NCBI GenBank assembly: GCA_963777355.1
Contig: CAVZQK010000055.1
Span: 186,001 to 250,000, forward strand
DNA from: DATJHM01 sp963777355
GTDB taxonomy: Bacteria; Chloroflexota; Ktedonobacteria; Ktedonobacterales; Ktedonobacteraceae
Reading direction: 5' to 3'
Length of the DNA: 64,000 nucleotides
The notes beneath the pieces are model-generated. The model was not told the DNA's origin, did no database searches, and saw only the letters and a program-made list of their open reading frames with translations. The translations under genes and the position numbers were made by a program. Within the stretch, counting starts at the first letter, position 1. The number at the start of each line of letters is the position of its first letter. Below, one piece after another: positions 1 through 9,692 of the stretch.

Positions 1-167
1 AAAAGCGAAACGAGCAAAAAATTCAATAGTCTCGAAAAGAAAGCCGGAAAGTTTTGCTAGAGCGAAACATGTAGTCATCTAAATGTATGCGTCGTCGGCG
101 GGCTTCCCTGAGAGAAAATCATTTCTCCATTAGAGGTAATTCGGCAAGAGACAAGGAGAGCTGTACT

Positions 168-644
168 ATGCAAAAAATGTCCCTCCGTAAAGTCAAACCC
201 CCCATGCGCACAAATGAAGAAGAGATTCTGCATTTCTCGCTTCAGGGGTTGCTCCCCGTTGGACATTCGCTCGCGCTCAACACAAGTCTAGGAACGCTTT
301 CACATCTGGTCATTGAGCAAGACCGGCCTCATATGGTACAAGAGCAACAATTTACCACCAGTGAAATCTGTGTCCTGATGCCTCTACTGGAATCCTACCC
401 CTACTACTGTCCATATGAAGTACTCCTGGCGAGCTTCAACAATGGGCGGGTAAATGAAATCACGATTGCGCGCAGTCGGACGCGGCTATTGGAGGCCCAG
501 GAGTCCGGAGTCTGGGACCAGGAGATGCGCCCGGTCCGCAATGTGCTTTCGCGCACACGCCTGAAGACACGGGCCTTCGATATCGAAATATCTTCCATTC
601 TCGAAACAGGCTATATCTTAATGTACACAGGAGACCGCAGGTAG
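168..644 (+). CDS. winged-helix-like small regulatory protein
   Basis: A 158-residue protein. The start at 168 is chosen because AAGGAG lies about 10 bases upstream; the frame is open further upstream to 87 but without a better signal. The segment around residues 60-85 (FTTSEICVLMPLLESYPYYC) resembles the E..LL..L..HP part of OmpR/SARP-type winged helices, and the C-terminal half ends in SSILETGYILM, which resembles the last strand and wing of such domains. No receiver domain is present, so this would be a stand-alone DNA-binding protein. That role is inferred from motif similarity only. It is convergent with the PucR-type gene that follows. Confidence 0.7.
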   Translation: MQKMSLRKVKPPMRTNEEEILHFSLQGLLPVGHSLALNTSLGTLSHLVIEQDRPHMVQEQQFTTSEICVLMPLLESYPYYCPYEVLLASFNNGRVNEITIARSRTRLLEAQESGVWDQEMRPVRNVLSRTRLKTRAFDIEISSILETGYILMYTGDRR

Positions 645-668
645 TAATTAATTCGCCCTTATCTCTCG

Positions 669-2111
669 CTACGAAAGCACAAAATGAACACGCAAGCGAT
701 AGACTTTGAGCGCCAGGAGCAGGGGCAAACGATCCGGCACATGCTCAAGATCGAGGCCACAAAGCTTCTGAATACGCTCCAGACGTTGCAGCAGCGTGTT
801 ACGATGCACATCTAATAAATTGGAAGTTCTGGCTGCATTGCCACCAGACTCCAGATAGATTTCCAATGTATCAAGCAGGTTGGTCTTCTTCCGCTGATCG
901 TAGGCCACCAGAGTCTCAATCTGCTCCTGATACTGATCACGAAGTGTGTCCGTTTGTGCAAATCGATAGAGATAGCGGTACGCGCCAACCTCCTGAAAAG
1001 AGAGGCAACTTCCCTGAACAGCCAGAGCGGCACCTATCTGGAGGGCATCGCTGGCCTCAACGCCTGCGCGTCGATAATCCAGCAGAGTGGAGCAAGCATT
1101 GCTTAGTCCCACAGAAAGAAAGACCTGCTGTTCTGTACGCAGAAGTTTCACCAGATCGGTAAACCACATCTGTATCTCAGCAAGAGAAGTCTGCGCATCC
1201 AGGCAGAGCAAGCAGAAGAGAGAGGAGGCGCGATCATCAACGAGTGAAGTTGGATACTGGCGCTGAATAGACTGAGCAATCTGTTTCAAGACGTCTTCAC
1301 AATGCTGGCCTGAATGGGAAACAGCCGTATCCGAGGACTCGGCACATTCTAGCTGGACAAGCACATGCGGGCTGGTCACATCAAAGTTCAGTGAGTAAGC
1401 GCGGCGGCGCAGAACGTCTTCCACGCCTGGATGAGCGGCGAGCAGATCGGAAAGAAAGTCTTTGACCAGCATTCTCTGCGTCTGGATGCCGTCTTCAAGG
1501 CAGCGACGATTTTTCAGCATCAGGGCAGTCTGGCCGGCAATAGTGCAAAGCATCAGCTGCTCATCTTCATTTGTATGATGGCGATGGCTGAAATAGCAAT
1601 TGATCACGCCAAAGCAAGTAGTGTCAATAATCAGAGGAACAGGCAATAATGTCTTATACTGAACATTTTTCAGGGGATTGAGCGCCTCCAGTTCGTACTC
1701 ACGAAGATGAGGCAATTCCCCCTGCTGGGTAGCTAGCGTCAGTTTTTCCGAAAGAGAGGACGACAACAAGAGTGGCTGCACCTGGACCGTCTGAGATTGG
1801 AGAGCGGGCACGCAAGTAGTGAGCGTCAGAACATCCTCGCCTGGCTCTTTTAAAAGCACGACACACAGGTCTACATCCAGGGCTTGTGAGATCAGAACAG
1901 CCAGAGTATGCACCACCTCATTCAGAGGACGAGTTTGTGCCAACGTAATCGCCAAGTAGCGTAGGACAGAGTGCAAGTTCGTATGTGTATGAGAGGCAGG
2001 CGAAAAAAAGGCCTCTTCAGTAGAAAAGAGTTGCCGGGAATCTTCACGATTATGCTGCTGATCGGTTGTATCTTTACAGATTTGTGCCAGAGTCAAGACA
2101 GGTGTACTCAT
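669..2111 (-). CDS. PucR/CdaR-type transcriptional regulator with GAF domain
   Basis: A 480-residue cytoplasmic transcription factor. An N-terminal GAF-like sensor spans roughly residues 50-205, followed by the degenerate GGDEF-like middle domain of the PucR/CdaR family. The C-terminal helix-turn-helix lies at about residues 405-475 (NLLDVHRNTLLQRLERIQKL, the typical HRNTL..RL.RI signature). Members of this family control purine, sugar-acid or amino-acid catabolism in response to small ligands bound by the sensor domain. The ligand here is unknown. A frameshifted nucleobase-deaminase-like amidohydrolase 5 kb away could be a target, but nothing in the sequence links them directly. The 984-base spacer upstream of its start should contain its promoter. 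Confidence 0.9.
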   Translation of the reverse strand: MSTPVLTLAQICKDTTDQQHNREDSRQLFSTEEAFFSPASHTHTNLHSVLRYLAITLAQTRPLNEVVHTLAVLISQALDVDLCVVLLKEPGEDVLTLTTCVPALQSQTVQVQPLLLSSSLSEKLTLATQQGELPHLREYELEALNPLKNVQYKTLLPVPLIIDTTCFGVINCYFSHRHHTNEDEQLMLCTIAGQTALMLKNRRCLEDGIQTQRMLVKDFLSDLLAAHPGVEDVLRRRAYSLNFDVTSPHVLVQLECAESSDTAVSHSGQHCEDVLKQIAQSIQRQYPTSLVDDRASSLFCLLCLDAQTSLAEIQMWFTDLVKLLRTEQQVFLSVGLSNACSTLLDYRRAGVEASDALQIGAALAVQGSCLSFQEVGAYRYLYRFAQTDTLRDQYQEQIETLVAYDQRKKTNLLDTLEIYLESGGNAARTSNLLDVHRNTLLQRLERIQKLCGLDLEHVPDRLPLLLALKVYRLRVHFVLS

Positions 2112-2767
2112 TGATGCTTCCGTTGCATTTCTTTAACAATGTTTCTTCACTTGTGCAAAACATTGATGACACATCGTACAAGCACTGCGACAAATGGGGA
2201 AGTGAACTGAAATGAGTGTAGCATATTTTGTCGTAAATGTCCAGAAAAGTTTGCAAACAAATGCAGTGATGTGTAAGAAACAAATTTCATACAGAAGACA
2301 CGTATAAGACAGTACAAAATAAAAAAAGTCTTATTCCTCGCTCGTACAAGATATTTCGTTGCTCTTTTTCCACACCCAGCTCACCAGCGAGCTACCTCTA
2401 CAGCCATTCTGCCCTTCAGTACAGTCACTCTACAGCAGATATTTATAACGATTAATCGATCCTCATTGTCACTTCTTGTATAAGACTTTTTTGCCAGAAA
2501 GCGAAAAGATCTTCTTTTTCTTGTACAAACAAAGAACGGAGCCCAGCAAAGCCCCCTTTTATTGTGGAAGCTTCTTAGGAGTAAGGAGAGAGAGAGAAAT
2601 CCTATACTCTCCATAGGTCTCACGCATTGTAGCAAAGATTCATTGGAACGTCGTAGGGACACCATTCAAGCAGTACTGGAGGCATGAAATGCGAGGTGTT
2701 TTTTTTCTGGGGTGGGAAAAAGTCGCCACACATCCATGCAAAGGGCTGATCAGAAGGTGAGAAATGG

Positions 2768-2805
2768 TATTTCGGACGGTGCTTTTAGCAGCGCCGTTCG
2801 GAATA
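2768..2805 (+). other. 16-bp RNA hairpin of unknown role
   Basis: The left arm TATTTCGGACGGTGCT pairs over its full 16 bases with the right arm AGCGCCGTTCGGAATA around a 6-base loop. Three of the pairs are G-U, so the pairing is complete only in RNA read from the plus strand. No T-run follows, so it is not a classical terminator. It may be a leader structure, a processed RNA or a REP-like element. Confidence 0.5.
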
Positions 2806-2863
2806 CGTTCTTATACATTCAAGGCAGGGAAGAGGCGCAATTGTGAGTTACCGACCTCTCATC

Positions 2864-3013
2864 ATGACAATACATCATCATCTATCACAACAAAAGGCTG
2901 AAGCGGACAAAGTTCAGGTTTCCCTAACAGAGAAGCGCTTAAAACGTACCTCTATTCCTCGTATAGAGAAAGATACCGATCAGATAAAAAAACAACGCTA
3001 TGCGCCAATGTAA
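2864..3013 (+). CDS. possible small basic protein (49 aa)
   Basis: Open from ATG at 2864 to TAA at 3011-3013. The product is polar and Lys/Arg/Gln-rich, with a His triplet near the N-terminus, no membrane segment and no recognised motif. No clear Shine-Dalgarno sequence precedes it. It sits 82 bases before the membrane protein gene at 3096 on the same strand. Composition alone makes it a candidate, and it may be noise. Confidence 0.25.
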   Translation: MTIHHHLSQQKAEADKVQVSLTEKRLKRTSIPRIEKDTDQIKKQRYAPM

Positions 3014-3095
3014 GAATGTGTAAATTTCTTTGTCATGTATAGTAAGTGGGGAGCCCGGAATAATCTCCGCGAGGCTTCTACAGGAGTAGAGCAGT

Positions 3096-5267
3096 ATGTT
3101 GTTTCACGATGCAAGGAGCTATTCAGAGCCACCAGGACGTCAGAACGGGCACACTGGTAGAGCAATATACCAGGGTCAAGGCGAGCCACAGGCCAATCCC
3201 TATCATGGAGAAGCATTGGCTCGCGATTCCCAGGCCGAGCGGGTCGGACAGTGGACAGTCCTTCTTTTCACAGCAGGTTTTGCACTTTTCCTTATCTTTA
3301 TGGTACTAATCGGGCAAGCGCCCGGCAAGAGCTTTCTCCTCAAAAGCCTCTCCGATATTTTACAATTTGTTGGCGAGGGAATTGGTTTTATCCTCTGTGT
3401 GCGCGTAGCGATCCGTCTACGCCTGGCGGAGATACGCCTGCGTTACCAGGTAATGCAAAAAGAGAGCGCCAACGCCTCTGCAAACGAGCTCGCGATTGCG
3501 AGAAGCGAGAGCCAGGCGGCGCAGCGGGCCTACTTTGCCTGGCTCTTTCTAGCGATTGGCATCGCACTTTATGCAGGCGGACAAGCAATCTGGACCAGCT
3601 ACGACGTGCGTATGAACACAGCGGATGTACCCTTTCCGGGGATTTATGACATTGGTTTCGTCGGCAGTTATCCTTTCTTTCTCCTCGGCACGCTCCTGCT
3701 GACACGGCGCAACAAGGCCAGCGTCGGACGCATTCGTCTTCTCCTTGATGCATTTGGCGTCATCGGCGCGGCGGTCTCGCTCTCCTGGTTCTTCCTGTTA
3801 AAGCCCTTGATTGCCGGATTGGCCCAGGCACCCAGTCCTGGAGCGGCCTTCCTGTCAATCTACTTTCCCGCAGGTGACCTCTTTCTGGTAGCAATCGGAG
3901 CCTTCCTGATGTTCAGTCCCCTGGCGAATCGGGCCCAACAACCGGTCTTCTTACGGCTCTGCCTGGGCCTATTCTTTCTGGCGGTAACCGATAGTCTGCT
4001 CGCCTACTTCTCTTTATCGAATAATTTCAATACAGGGACACTACAAGACATTCTCTGGCCCCTCAGCATGTTACTGATAGGTCTGGCGGCGGTAGAATAT
4101 CCACGAAGTATTGCCCGTGAACAAGAGGAAGCGGCGCAGATCAACACGACGCGTCAGAAGTTCTCTACCCATCTGAGCGTAGGGCGTGGACAACTGATTC
4201 CCACCATCCAGACGATCTCGCCCTTTATCCTGGTCCTGCTGACCTGCGCAATTCTGCTGACGGTTATTGCGCCGCAGGGTGGTGGGGTACTGATTCAGGC
4301 AGAGGTAGTAGCGCTGATTCTGGTTGGAATCGTCGTCGCTCGTCAGGCCCTGACCTTGATAGAGAATAACCGCCTGACCATGCAGATGCGGGGCGAGCTG
4401 GTTATCTCACGGCGCGAACTCCAGGTCACCAAGCGCGAGGCGGACGAGGCCGGACGAAACGCCCAGGAGAAACAGATACTGGAAGAAGGGGTTGCGGCCC
4501 TACGCGACATCCATGCGCGTGTAGCACGGGGAGACATCGCCGCCCGCGCCCCAACGGTAGCGGGACCGCTCCTGCCAATCGCCATTAGTTTGAACCTGAT
4601 GTTAGATCGTCTCAGCTCACTCTCACAGCGTGGTGCAAGATACGATCACCTGGCCCAGGAATGCCGAATTGTGCAGTCAGCCGTAGAACGACTTGGGCAG
4701 GGCCTGCCAGCATGGTCGAGCAACGAGCCAGCACCCCAGGGGAACAGCGAGTTGCGTTCAATCCATCTCAGCCTGATGCATCTACAACGTTTCTACGAGG
4801 GGCAGTGGAGACGTTTGAGCAGCGCCCATGAGTCAATGGGAAGCCTGACCAGACGTATTCGTGAAGCGCTAGTGGAGATTCGCCACACGCCGCTTTTCCA
4901 GGATACCAGCCGCTCGAACTTTGAACGGATGATACTGGACCGCATCATTCGCGAGGTTGACCTGCTAGAACAGCAGCAACGCACAGTTCTGATTCAGGCG
5001 GCTCAATCGGTAGCCCGTTTTGAGCAATCCTCATCGAACGCCTCGCTTCAGTCTGGAGAAGAGTCGCTCCCCTTACAGATGCGCAGTGCTAGCCTGCAAC
5101 GTCGCCACGCGCCAAGACAGGCAAATCCATTATCAGAGCAAGGGATGTGGGAACAGCATTCTGGCAAGTCCGATGCGATCTCATCGGCGGAGGATGCATT
5201 TCTTTACACACCGCCCGGTAACCTTCCCAGCTACCCAGTGACACCGGCAAAGACACAAGATCTATAA
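3096..5267 (+). CDS. polytopic membrane protein with HAMP-like cytoplasmic region
   Basis: A 723-residue protein. The start has GGAG nine bases upstream. After a polar N-terminus of about 50 residues come roughly ten hydrophobic segments between residues 53 and 420, resembling the 7TM sensor regions of bacterial signalling proteins. A charged, coiled-coil-prone stretch follows (about 430-480), then a HAMP-like piece (DIHARVARGDIAARAP then LNLMLDRL) at about 475-515, a second helical region, and a low-complexity Ser/Gln-rich tail. No kinase, cyclase or methyl-accepting output motif is visible, so signalling may pass to a partner. The kinase-like TPR protein encoded 52 bases downstream on the same strand is the obvious candidate. 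Function is inferred from architecture only. Confidence 0.8.
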   Translation: MLFHDARSYSEPPGRQNGHTGRAIYQGQGEPQANPYHGEALARDSQAERVGQWTVLLFTAGFALFLIFMVLIGQAPGKSFLLKSLSDILQFVGEGIGFILCVRVAIRLRLAEIRLRYQVMQKESANASANELAIARSESQAAQRAYFAWLFLAIGIALYAGGQAIWTSYDVRMNTADVPFPGIYDIGFVGSYPFFLLGTLLLTRRNKASVGRIRLLLDAFGVIGAAVSLSWFFLLKPLIAGLAQAPSPGAAFLSIYFPAGDLFLVAIGAFLMFSPLANRAQQPVFLRLCLGLFFLAVTDSLLAYFSLSNNFNTGTLQDILWPLSMLLIGLAAVEYPRSIAREQEEAAQINTTRQKFSTHLSVGRGQLIPTIQTISPFILVLLTCAILLTVIAPQGGGVLIQAEVVALILVGIVVARQALTLIENNRLTMQMRGELVISRRELQVTKREADEAGRNAQEKQILEEGVAALRDIHARVARGDIAARAPTVAGPLLPIAISLNLMLDRLSSLSQRGARYDHLAQECRIVQSAVERLGQGLPAWSSNEPAPQGNSELRSIHLSLMHLQRFYEGQWRRLSSAHESMGSLTRRIREALVEIRHTPLFQDTSRSNFERMILDRIIREVDLLEQQQRTVLIQAAQSVARFEQSSSNASLQSGEESLPLQMRSASLQRRHAPRQANPLSEQGMWEQHSGKSDAISSAEDAFLYTPPGNLPSYPVTPAKTQDL

Positions 5268-5319
5268 GATCTATAAATGCGGACAAGCCCGCAAACTGTA
5301 TGAAAGTGGAGAGAACGCC

Positions 5320-6891
5320 ATGAAGATGCAGAAATGGCCTCTCTCTCCACGGGCAGAAAGGTTGAAAGAGATGGACAGGAGCACTCACAACGATGGAACG
5401 CGGGAGAGCGTCACAGCGTGCTGCCTCGGCCAACCACCGCATCCCATGCATGATAGCGAGATTATCTGTAGCATTTGTGGTACGCTGGCCTCTGGTGCCC
5501 AACTTGGAGTCTACCAGGTGCAGCAATTATTGGGGCAAGGGCGCAGTGGAAAAGCCTATCTCGCAGTCCATTTACGTTCTCGGCAACCTGTCGTAGTCAA
5601 ACTCTTTCCACCTGATGCTACAACAATGGGATTATGGGATGTTGCTCGGCGCGAAGTACGCACGATAGCCTCACTGCAACATCCCTCGCTCCTCCCGGTC
5701 TACAGCTGCACACTCTGGTCGCCTGATCAGGATAGAAACAATAGTCGATCATTGAATGAAATGATGCTTAGCTACAACGGACGTGCTCAGTATCTGCTGA
5801 CACTCTGTCAGTATACGTCAAGCAGCTTACCACGCCTGATCGCACATTATGAGCGACAGGAAAACAAACTAAGCGGCGATACAGGCGCACTGCTATCGCG
5901 GCTACTCTATTTTATCAAGCAGATCGGAGAAGCGCTCAGCACCCTGCATATGCGGGACCTCGCGCATGGAGCAGTGGTACCGGGGAATATACTGCTTGCC
6001 ACTCAGGAGCGTCTGCTGCTAGCAGATAGTGGGCTGGCTCGGTTACACGCGCCCTCTCCACCCTACCAGCCGCCGGAGCTACAGACGCTTCTTACACGCT
6101 GTATGCAAAGTGGAAACATGACAGCACTGTGGAACGCCGCAAATCCGGCCAGCGATCAATATATGCTCGCAGTACTCTGTCAGCAGCTCTTTGCGCGTCT
6201 CTTACAGCCGGACGACTACAGACATCTGTTGCCAGTATTACAATACGCCATGAACCCGCAGGTCACGCGGCGCTTCGCAAGCATTGATATCTTTCTGCAC
6301 GAAATGTCTATGCAGGGGAGCCGCAGTCGGCCCTTTCCTGCCAGCAGCTATACCAACCCCGGCATGAGTGGCAACATGGCAGCCCTTCCTGCACCAAGAG
6401 CAGCTCGATCCTCATCGCCCTCTAACCCTGCATTAACCACCCAGACAAGCACAGCGGCGGCAACCAGACCGTCTAATCCGGCATTGCTCACACGAACACC
6501 CACGCCGGAGCCAGCCAGGGCCTCCAGCTCTGACTGGTATGACCAGATGCTTGTCTACCATCCACCAACGCTCTCGAATAGCAGTGAAGAGGATTGGGAG
6601 AAGATCGGCGGGAAGCACTTTACATCTCACAATTACGAAGCCGCACTCAAAGCGTATCTGCGGGCCCTGGAAGTGGATACCGGCAAAGCCACGCTCTGGC
6701 TGGCACTCGGTGACACCTACTTTGCCATGTCGCATTACGCCGAGGCACTAAAGACATACGAGCAGGCGCTCACGCTCAATCCCGATGATGCCACAAGCTG
6801 GAATAATCGGGGGGCGGCGTTGGATGCACTGGGACGCCACAAAGAGGCAGCGCAGTGCTATGACCGCGCCGAGCAGCTTCATCCCGCCTGA
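5320..6891 (+). CDS. protein-kinase-like protein with degenerate active site and C-terminal TPRs
   Basis: A 523-residue protein with GGAGAG upstream of the start. A short CxxC element (ICSICGT) precedes a Hanks-type kinase fold: glycine loop LLGQGRSGKAYLA, Lys in VVVKLF, and an ADSGLARL stretch in place of DFG. The catalytic loop reads HGAVVPGNILL where active kinases have HRDLKPxN, so the catalytic Asp is Ala and the following Lys is Val. It is therefore probably a pseudokinase. A Pro/Ser/Thr-rich linker (about residues 345-410) joins it to two or three TPR repeats near 420-520 (ALKTYEQALTLNPDDATSWNNRGAALD). It likely acts as a scaffold or ligand-sensing adaptor, perhaps with the membrane protein just upstream. 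This is inference from the missing residues and gene order. Confidence 0.85.
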   Translation: MKMQKWPLSPRAERLKEMDRSTHNDGTRESVTACCLGQPPHPMHDSEIICSICGTLASGAQLGVYQVQQLLGQGRSGKAYLAVHLRSRQPVVVKLFPPDATTMGLWDVARREVRTIASLQHPSLLPVYSCTLWSPDQDRNNSRSLNEMMLSYNGRAQYLLTLCQYTSSSLPRLIAHYERQENKLSGDTGALLSRLLYFIKQIGEALSTLHMRDLAHGAVVPGNILLATQERLLLADSGLARLHAPSPPYQPPELQTLLTRCMQSGNMTALWNAANPASDQYMLAVLCQQLFARLLQPDDYRHLLPVLQYAMNPQVTRRFASIDIFLHEMSMQGSRSRPFPASSYTNPGMSGNMAALPAPRAARSSSPSNPALTTQTSTAAATRPSNPALLTRTPTPEPARASSSDWYDQMLVYHPPTLSNSSEEDWEKIGGKHFTSHNYEAALKAYLRALEVDTGKATLWLALGDTYFAMSHYAEALKTYEQALTLNPDDATSWNNRGAALDALGRHKEAAQCYDRAEQLHPA

Positions 6892-7007
6892 CAGCGAGAG
6901 AGGCAAGAGACCCAGCGCAGCAAAACCGCTGCGTTTTTGACCAGAGAATCAGACGCAGGCAAGCCGCGTCCCCCACAAGAGTATATTGTGGACAAGGAGA
7001 CAAGCAT

Positions 7008-8538
7008 ATGCGATCTCATTCAGAGATATTACAAGAACAACAGACTACATCGCAGATTCTTATTCAAGGCTGCACGTTACTTGATCCGCAGGAGCCGGGA
7101 CATCTGCGGCACAACCAGGATATTCTCATCAGAGGGCAGAAGATTTCAGGCGATGGGTCCCAGTGGCACGCTTACCCTGAATCCGCTGCGGATCGAGCAG
7201 ATCATTGAAGGCAAAGAGCGGCTGGCCCTGCCCGGTATGATTAACGCGCACACCCATTCGCTAGAAAACATGCTAAAAGCAACGTCGCCATCGCTGCCTC
7301 TAGAGTTATGGCTCGTGCCGCTTTTCAGCGACAACATTCAGTGGAATCCGCGCTTTGTCTATCTCAGCGCCCTGCTCGGCGCAGTAGAGATGCTCAAAAG
7401 TGGTACCACAGCCGTCCTGGACCATTTATGGACGGCTGAGGGAGTCTCGCTCCCCTCGCTCAATGCGACAATGGAAGCGTATCGCACCGCCGGGATTCGC
7501 GCCTCCGTTGCTCCGGCCATCGAAGACCAGGATCTCATTCTGGAAGCGGGGCACGCACGAGGATTGCATTTCCCGCCCCATCCCTTTATTGATCGTTTTC
7601 ATACCTGGGCTCCTATCTCTGAACAACTGGCAGCACTGTCTGACTTCATCGCCACCTGGCATAACAGCGCCGAAGGGCGTCTACGCTGTCTGGTTGGCCC
7701 TAGCGGTATTCACTGGTGCAGTTCAGAGCTACTGGCAAGCTGTACCGAACTGGCAGAGAAGTATCAGACAGGTTTGCACCTGCACGCAGTCGAAACCGAA
7801 GTTCAGGCCAGAGTCATTCACGAGCAGCTTGGCCAGGGCGGAATCAGCTATCTACACCAGAGAGGAGTACTCAAGGCGGGAACCTCACTTGCCCATGCGA
7901 TCTGGCTCGATGAAGGAGACCTGGAGTTGCTGGCAAGCTGCGGGAGTAGCATCGTACACAACCCGGTCAGCAATCTGCGCCTGGGGAGTGGACGCTTCCC
8001 CCTGGTTGAAGCGCTGGAAAAGGGAGTCACCGTCGCCCTGGGCAGTGATGGCTCAGCGAGCAACGACACCCAGAATATGTTCGGCGTCCTCAAATTTAGT
8101 GGCCTGCTGCACAACCAGCCCACAGAAGACTATAGGAAGTGGCCACAGCCCCATGAACTCCTGAATGCAGCGACACAGGGAGGAGCCATTGCCATCGGCA
8201 TGGAGAAGCAGCTTGGCATACTGGAGCCTGGCTACCTGGCTGACATCATCCTGCTAAACCTGGAAAATGCAGCATTTTTCCCTTTACGTGATCCTTACCT
8301 ACATCTTGTATACTGTGAAAATGGTGCCTCAGTAGATACAGTTATCGTCAATGGTAGCATCGTAGTTGAGCATGGAAAAGTCCAAACAGTAGATGAGCGG
8401 GCGTTACGCGACGAGATCCGCAAGCAGAGTAGCAGTCTCTGGCCCGATTTTTCCAGTCAACCTGGCGACAATACCCAGGAAGTCCTCAGCAAGCTTGAAG
8501 CGTTACGTCAAACCTTATTGCAGCCCTATCCGGTATAA
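7008..8538 (+). pseudogene. amidohydrolase (MTA/SAH or guanine deaminase-like), frameshifted
   Basis: The true start is ATG 7008, eight bases after AAGGAG. The first frame gives the N-terminal beta-sandwich of the metal-dependent amidohydrolase family (ILIQGCTLLDP, DILIRGQKI). Reading then must shift at TTT 7144-7146: removing one T joins QKI to QAMGPSG and continues to 8538. The main frame carries the metal ligands NAHTHS, HLHAVETE, LAHAIWL and GSDGSASND, as in deaminases and chlorohydrolases acting on purine- or triazine-like rings. Restored length is about 509 residues, normal for the family. As written the gene cannot make the full enzyme. A start in the downstream frame (6937) would lack the correct N-terminus. 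The neighbouring S-component-like gene could import a related substrate. Confidence 0.85.
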
Positions 8539-8878
8539 GAAAGTCTGGGATGAGCTTATACGCGCACTGGTGAGCTGGTCCAAGACAGCAGGGAAGAGAC
8601 CTTGAAGTTGCGCGAGATGCGGGTATACTTTCAGAAGAAGTGTAGAAAGACAAAGGATCTCATTTCACGTTTCTTTTCTGATAATTTTGTGCAAAAAGAT
8701 TCATGCTTGCAGTCTATTCTATTGATGGCAAGGAGTTCTGAGCCTGGCAGGTCAGCCTTCCTTTACAAGAGAGTATGTGTGGATTTGTATACAGGATAGT
8801 CTTTTTCGAGGGAGACGCACGGTTCACACAAAAGTGCCGTATTTGTAGTATTTACGAACGACGAAAGGAGTCCAGAAT
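8539..8878 (+). other. 340-base leader region with small hairpin
   Basis: Noncoding spacer before the S-component-like gene. At 8819-8840 ACGG and CAC pair with GTG and CCGT around ACAAAA, with a TT bulge, about 40 bases before the start codon. No known riboswitch consensus was recognised. An excellent Shine-Dalgarno (AAAGGAG) ends the region. Confidence 0.4.
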
Positions 8879-9571
8879 ATGGACAAATCGATGCAGGAAT
8901 TGACAGAAGAGAGAAGAGATGAGCCAGCGGAAGTTGCAGGGAGCGCCTCAACACGTATTCATTATGGCCTGCGTTTCACAGGGGCACCAACCTTGCAGCA
9001 GCTTGTGGCAGTCGCGGTAGCCGCAGCAGTCTATACAGTGATCTCGTGGTTAGCAATCGTAGGTCTGCCCTCGCCATTCTTTGGAGTAAGTAGTATTTTC
9101 CTGGCGATTGGCTTTGGTATCCCCTTTGGCATCTGGTTTGGCGGCTGGGCCTTTGTCATCGGCTACATCGGCAACTTTATCGGTGCGGGCTTGCTTGCTA
9201 ATACGCCTCTGATCACAGCGATTCCCTTTGGCGCGGCTGATATCATCCAGCTGGGTTTACCGATGCTACTCTACCGCATCTTCGCGCCGCGCTTCGGTTT
9301 AAGCGCCATTGGCAAAGACGTGTATACAGTACGAGGATTCGCCTTCTTCCTAATCTGTGCAGTCATTCCAAACAACATTCTGGGCGCGCTCTATGGCAAC
9401 GGTATCCTGGTAGCTGGTGGTTTGCTAAAACCCGAAGCGTATCTGCCAGCAGTAGCAACCTGGGCAATCTCGAATATGATTATCACTGCTATCATCGGTT
9501 CTGCACTTCTGCGAGGGATTGGTCCGATAGTAGAACGATTTGGCTTAACGATCCGCAACCTGTTCAGCTAA
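8879..9571 (+). CDS. small integral membrane protein resembling ECF transporter S component
   Basis: A 230-residue protein with a polar N-terminus of about 45 residues and about six hydrophobic segments from residue 40 to 220. The Gly-rich helices (FLAIGFGIPFGIWFGGWAFV, AIPFGAADIIQLGLPMLLY) and overall size fit substrate-binding S components of energy-coupling-factor vitamin and nucleobase importers. Such proteins work with a shared EcfT/A1/A2 module, which is not in this window. The start is firm because AAAGGAG lies seven bases upstream. A bidirectional terminator follows. The ligand is unknown, and a different small membrane sensor is possible. The preceding deaminase-like gene hints at a nucleobase or cofactor. 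Confidence 0.7.
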   Translation: MDKSMQELTEERRDEPAEVAGSASTRIHYGLRFTGAPTLQQLVAVAVAAAVYTVISWLAIVGLPSPFFGVSSIFLAIGFGIPFGIWFGGWAFVIGYIGNFIGAGLLANTPLITAIPFGAADIIQLGLPMLLYRIFAPRFGLSAIGKDVYTVRGFAFFLICAVIPNNILGALYGNGILVAGGLLKPEAYLPAVATWAISNMIITAIIGSALLRGIGPIVERFGLTIRNLFS

Positions 9572-9596
9572 ACACACATGTAAACTAGTACGGATC

Positions 9597-9635
9597 AAAA
9601 GATCTGCCTGACCCAATAGGGCCGGCAGATCTTTT
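9597..9635. terminator. bidirectional rho-independent terminator
   Basis: AAAAGATCTGCC and GGCAGATCTTTT form a 12-bp perfect stem around a 15-base loop, with T-runs on both strands. It lies between the convergent genes ending at 9571 and 9693 and should serve both. Confidence 0.9.
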
Positions 9636-9692
9636 TCGGTTGCTTACTATTTTTCTATTTTTAAGATCTTCTCGATGCAGGTCCTGCTGAAC

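Larger units (their letters stand above)
2112..3095. other. 984-base intergenic region
   Basis: AT-rich spacer between two divergent genes. It contains a strong hairpin at 2768-2805 and a possible 49-residue ORF at 2864-3013, listed separately. The minus-strand ORF at 2381-2665 has no recognisable domain or ribosome binding site, and I do not consider it real. Confidence 0.6.

Noticed and set aside
2381..2665. 94-aa minus-strand ORF in the gap before 3096
   Set aside because: No ribosome binding site, no motif, and a composition typical of noncoding sequence.
3388..3753. Minus-strand 121-aa ORF inside the membrane protein gene
   Set aside because: Antisense shadow with Arg/Ser/Cys-rich composition and no supporting signal.
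6937..7007. Upstream start of the amidohydrolase frame at 6937
   Set aside because: The sequence there does not match the family, while ATG 7008 in the other frame has a good ribosome binding site and the correct N-terminal domain.
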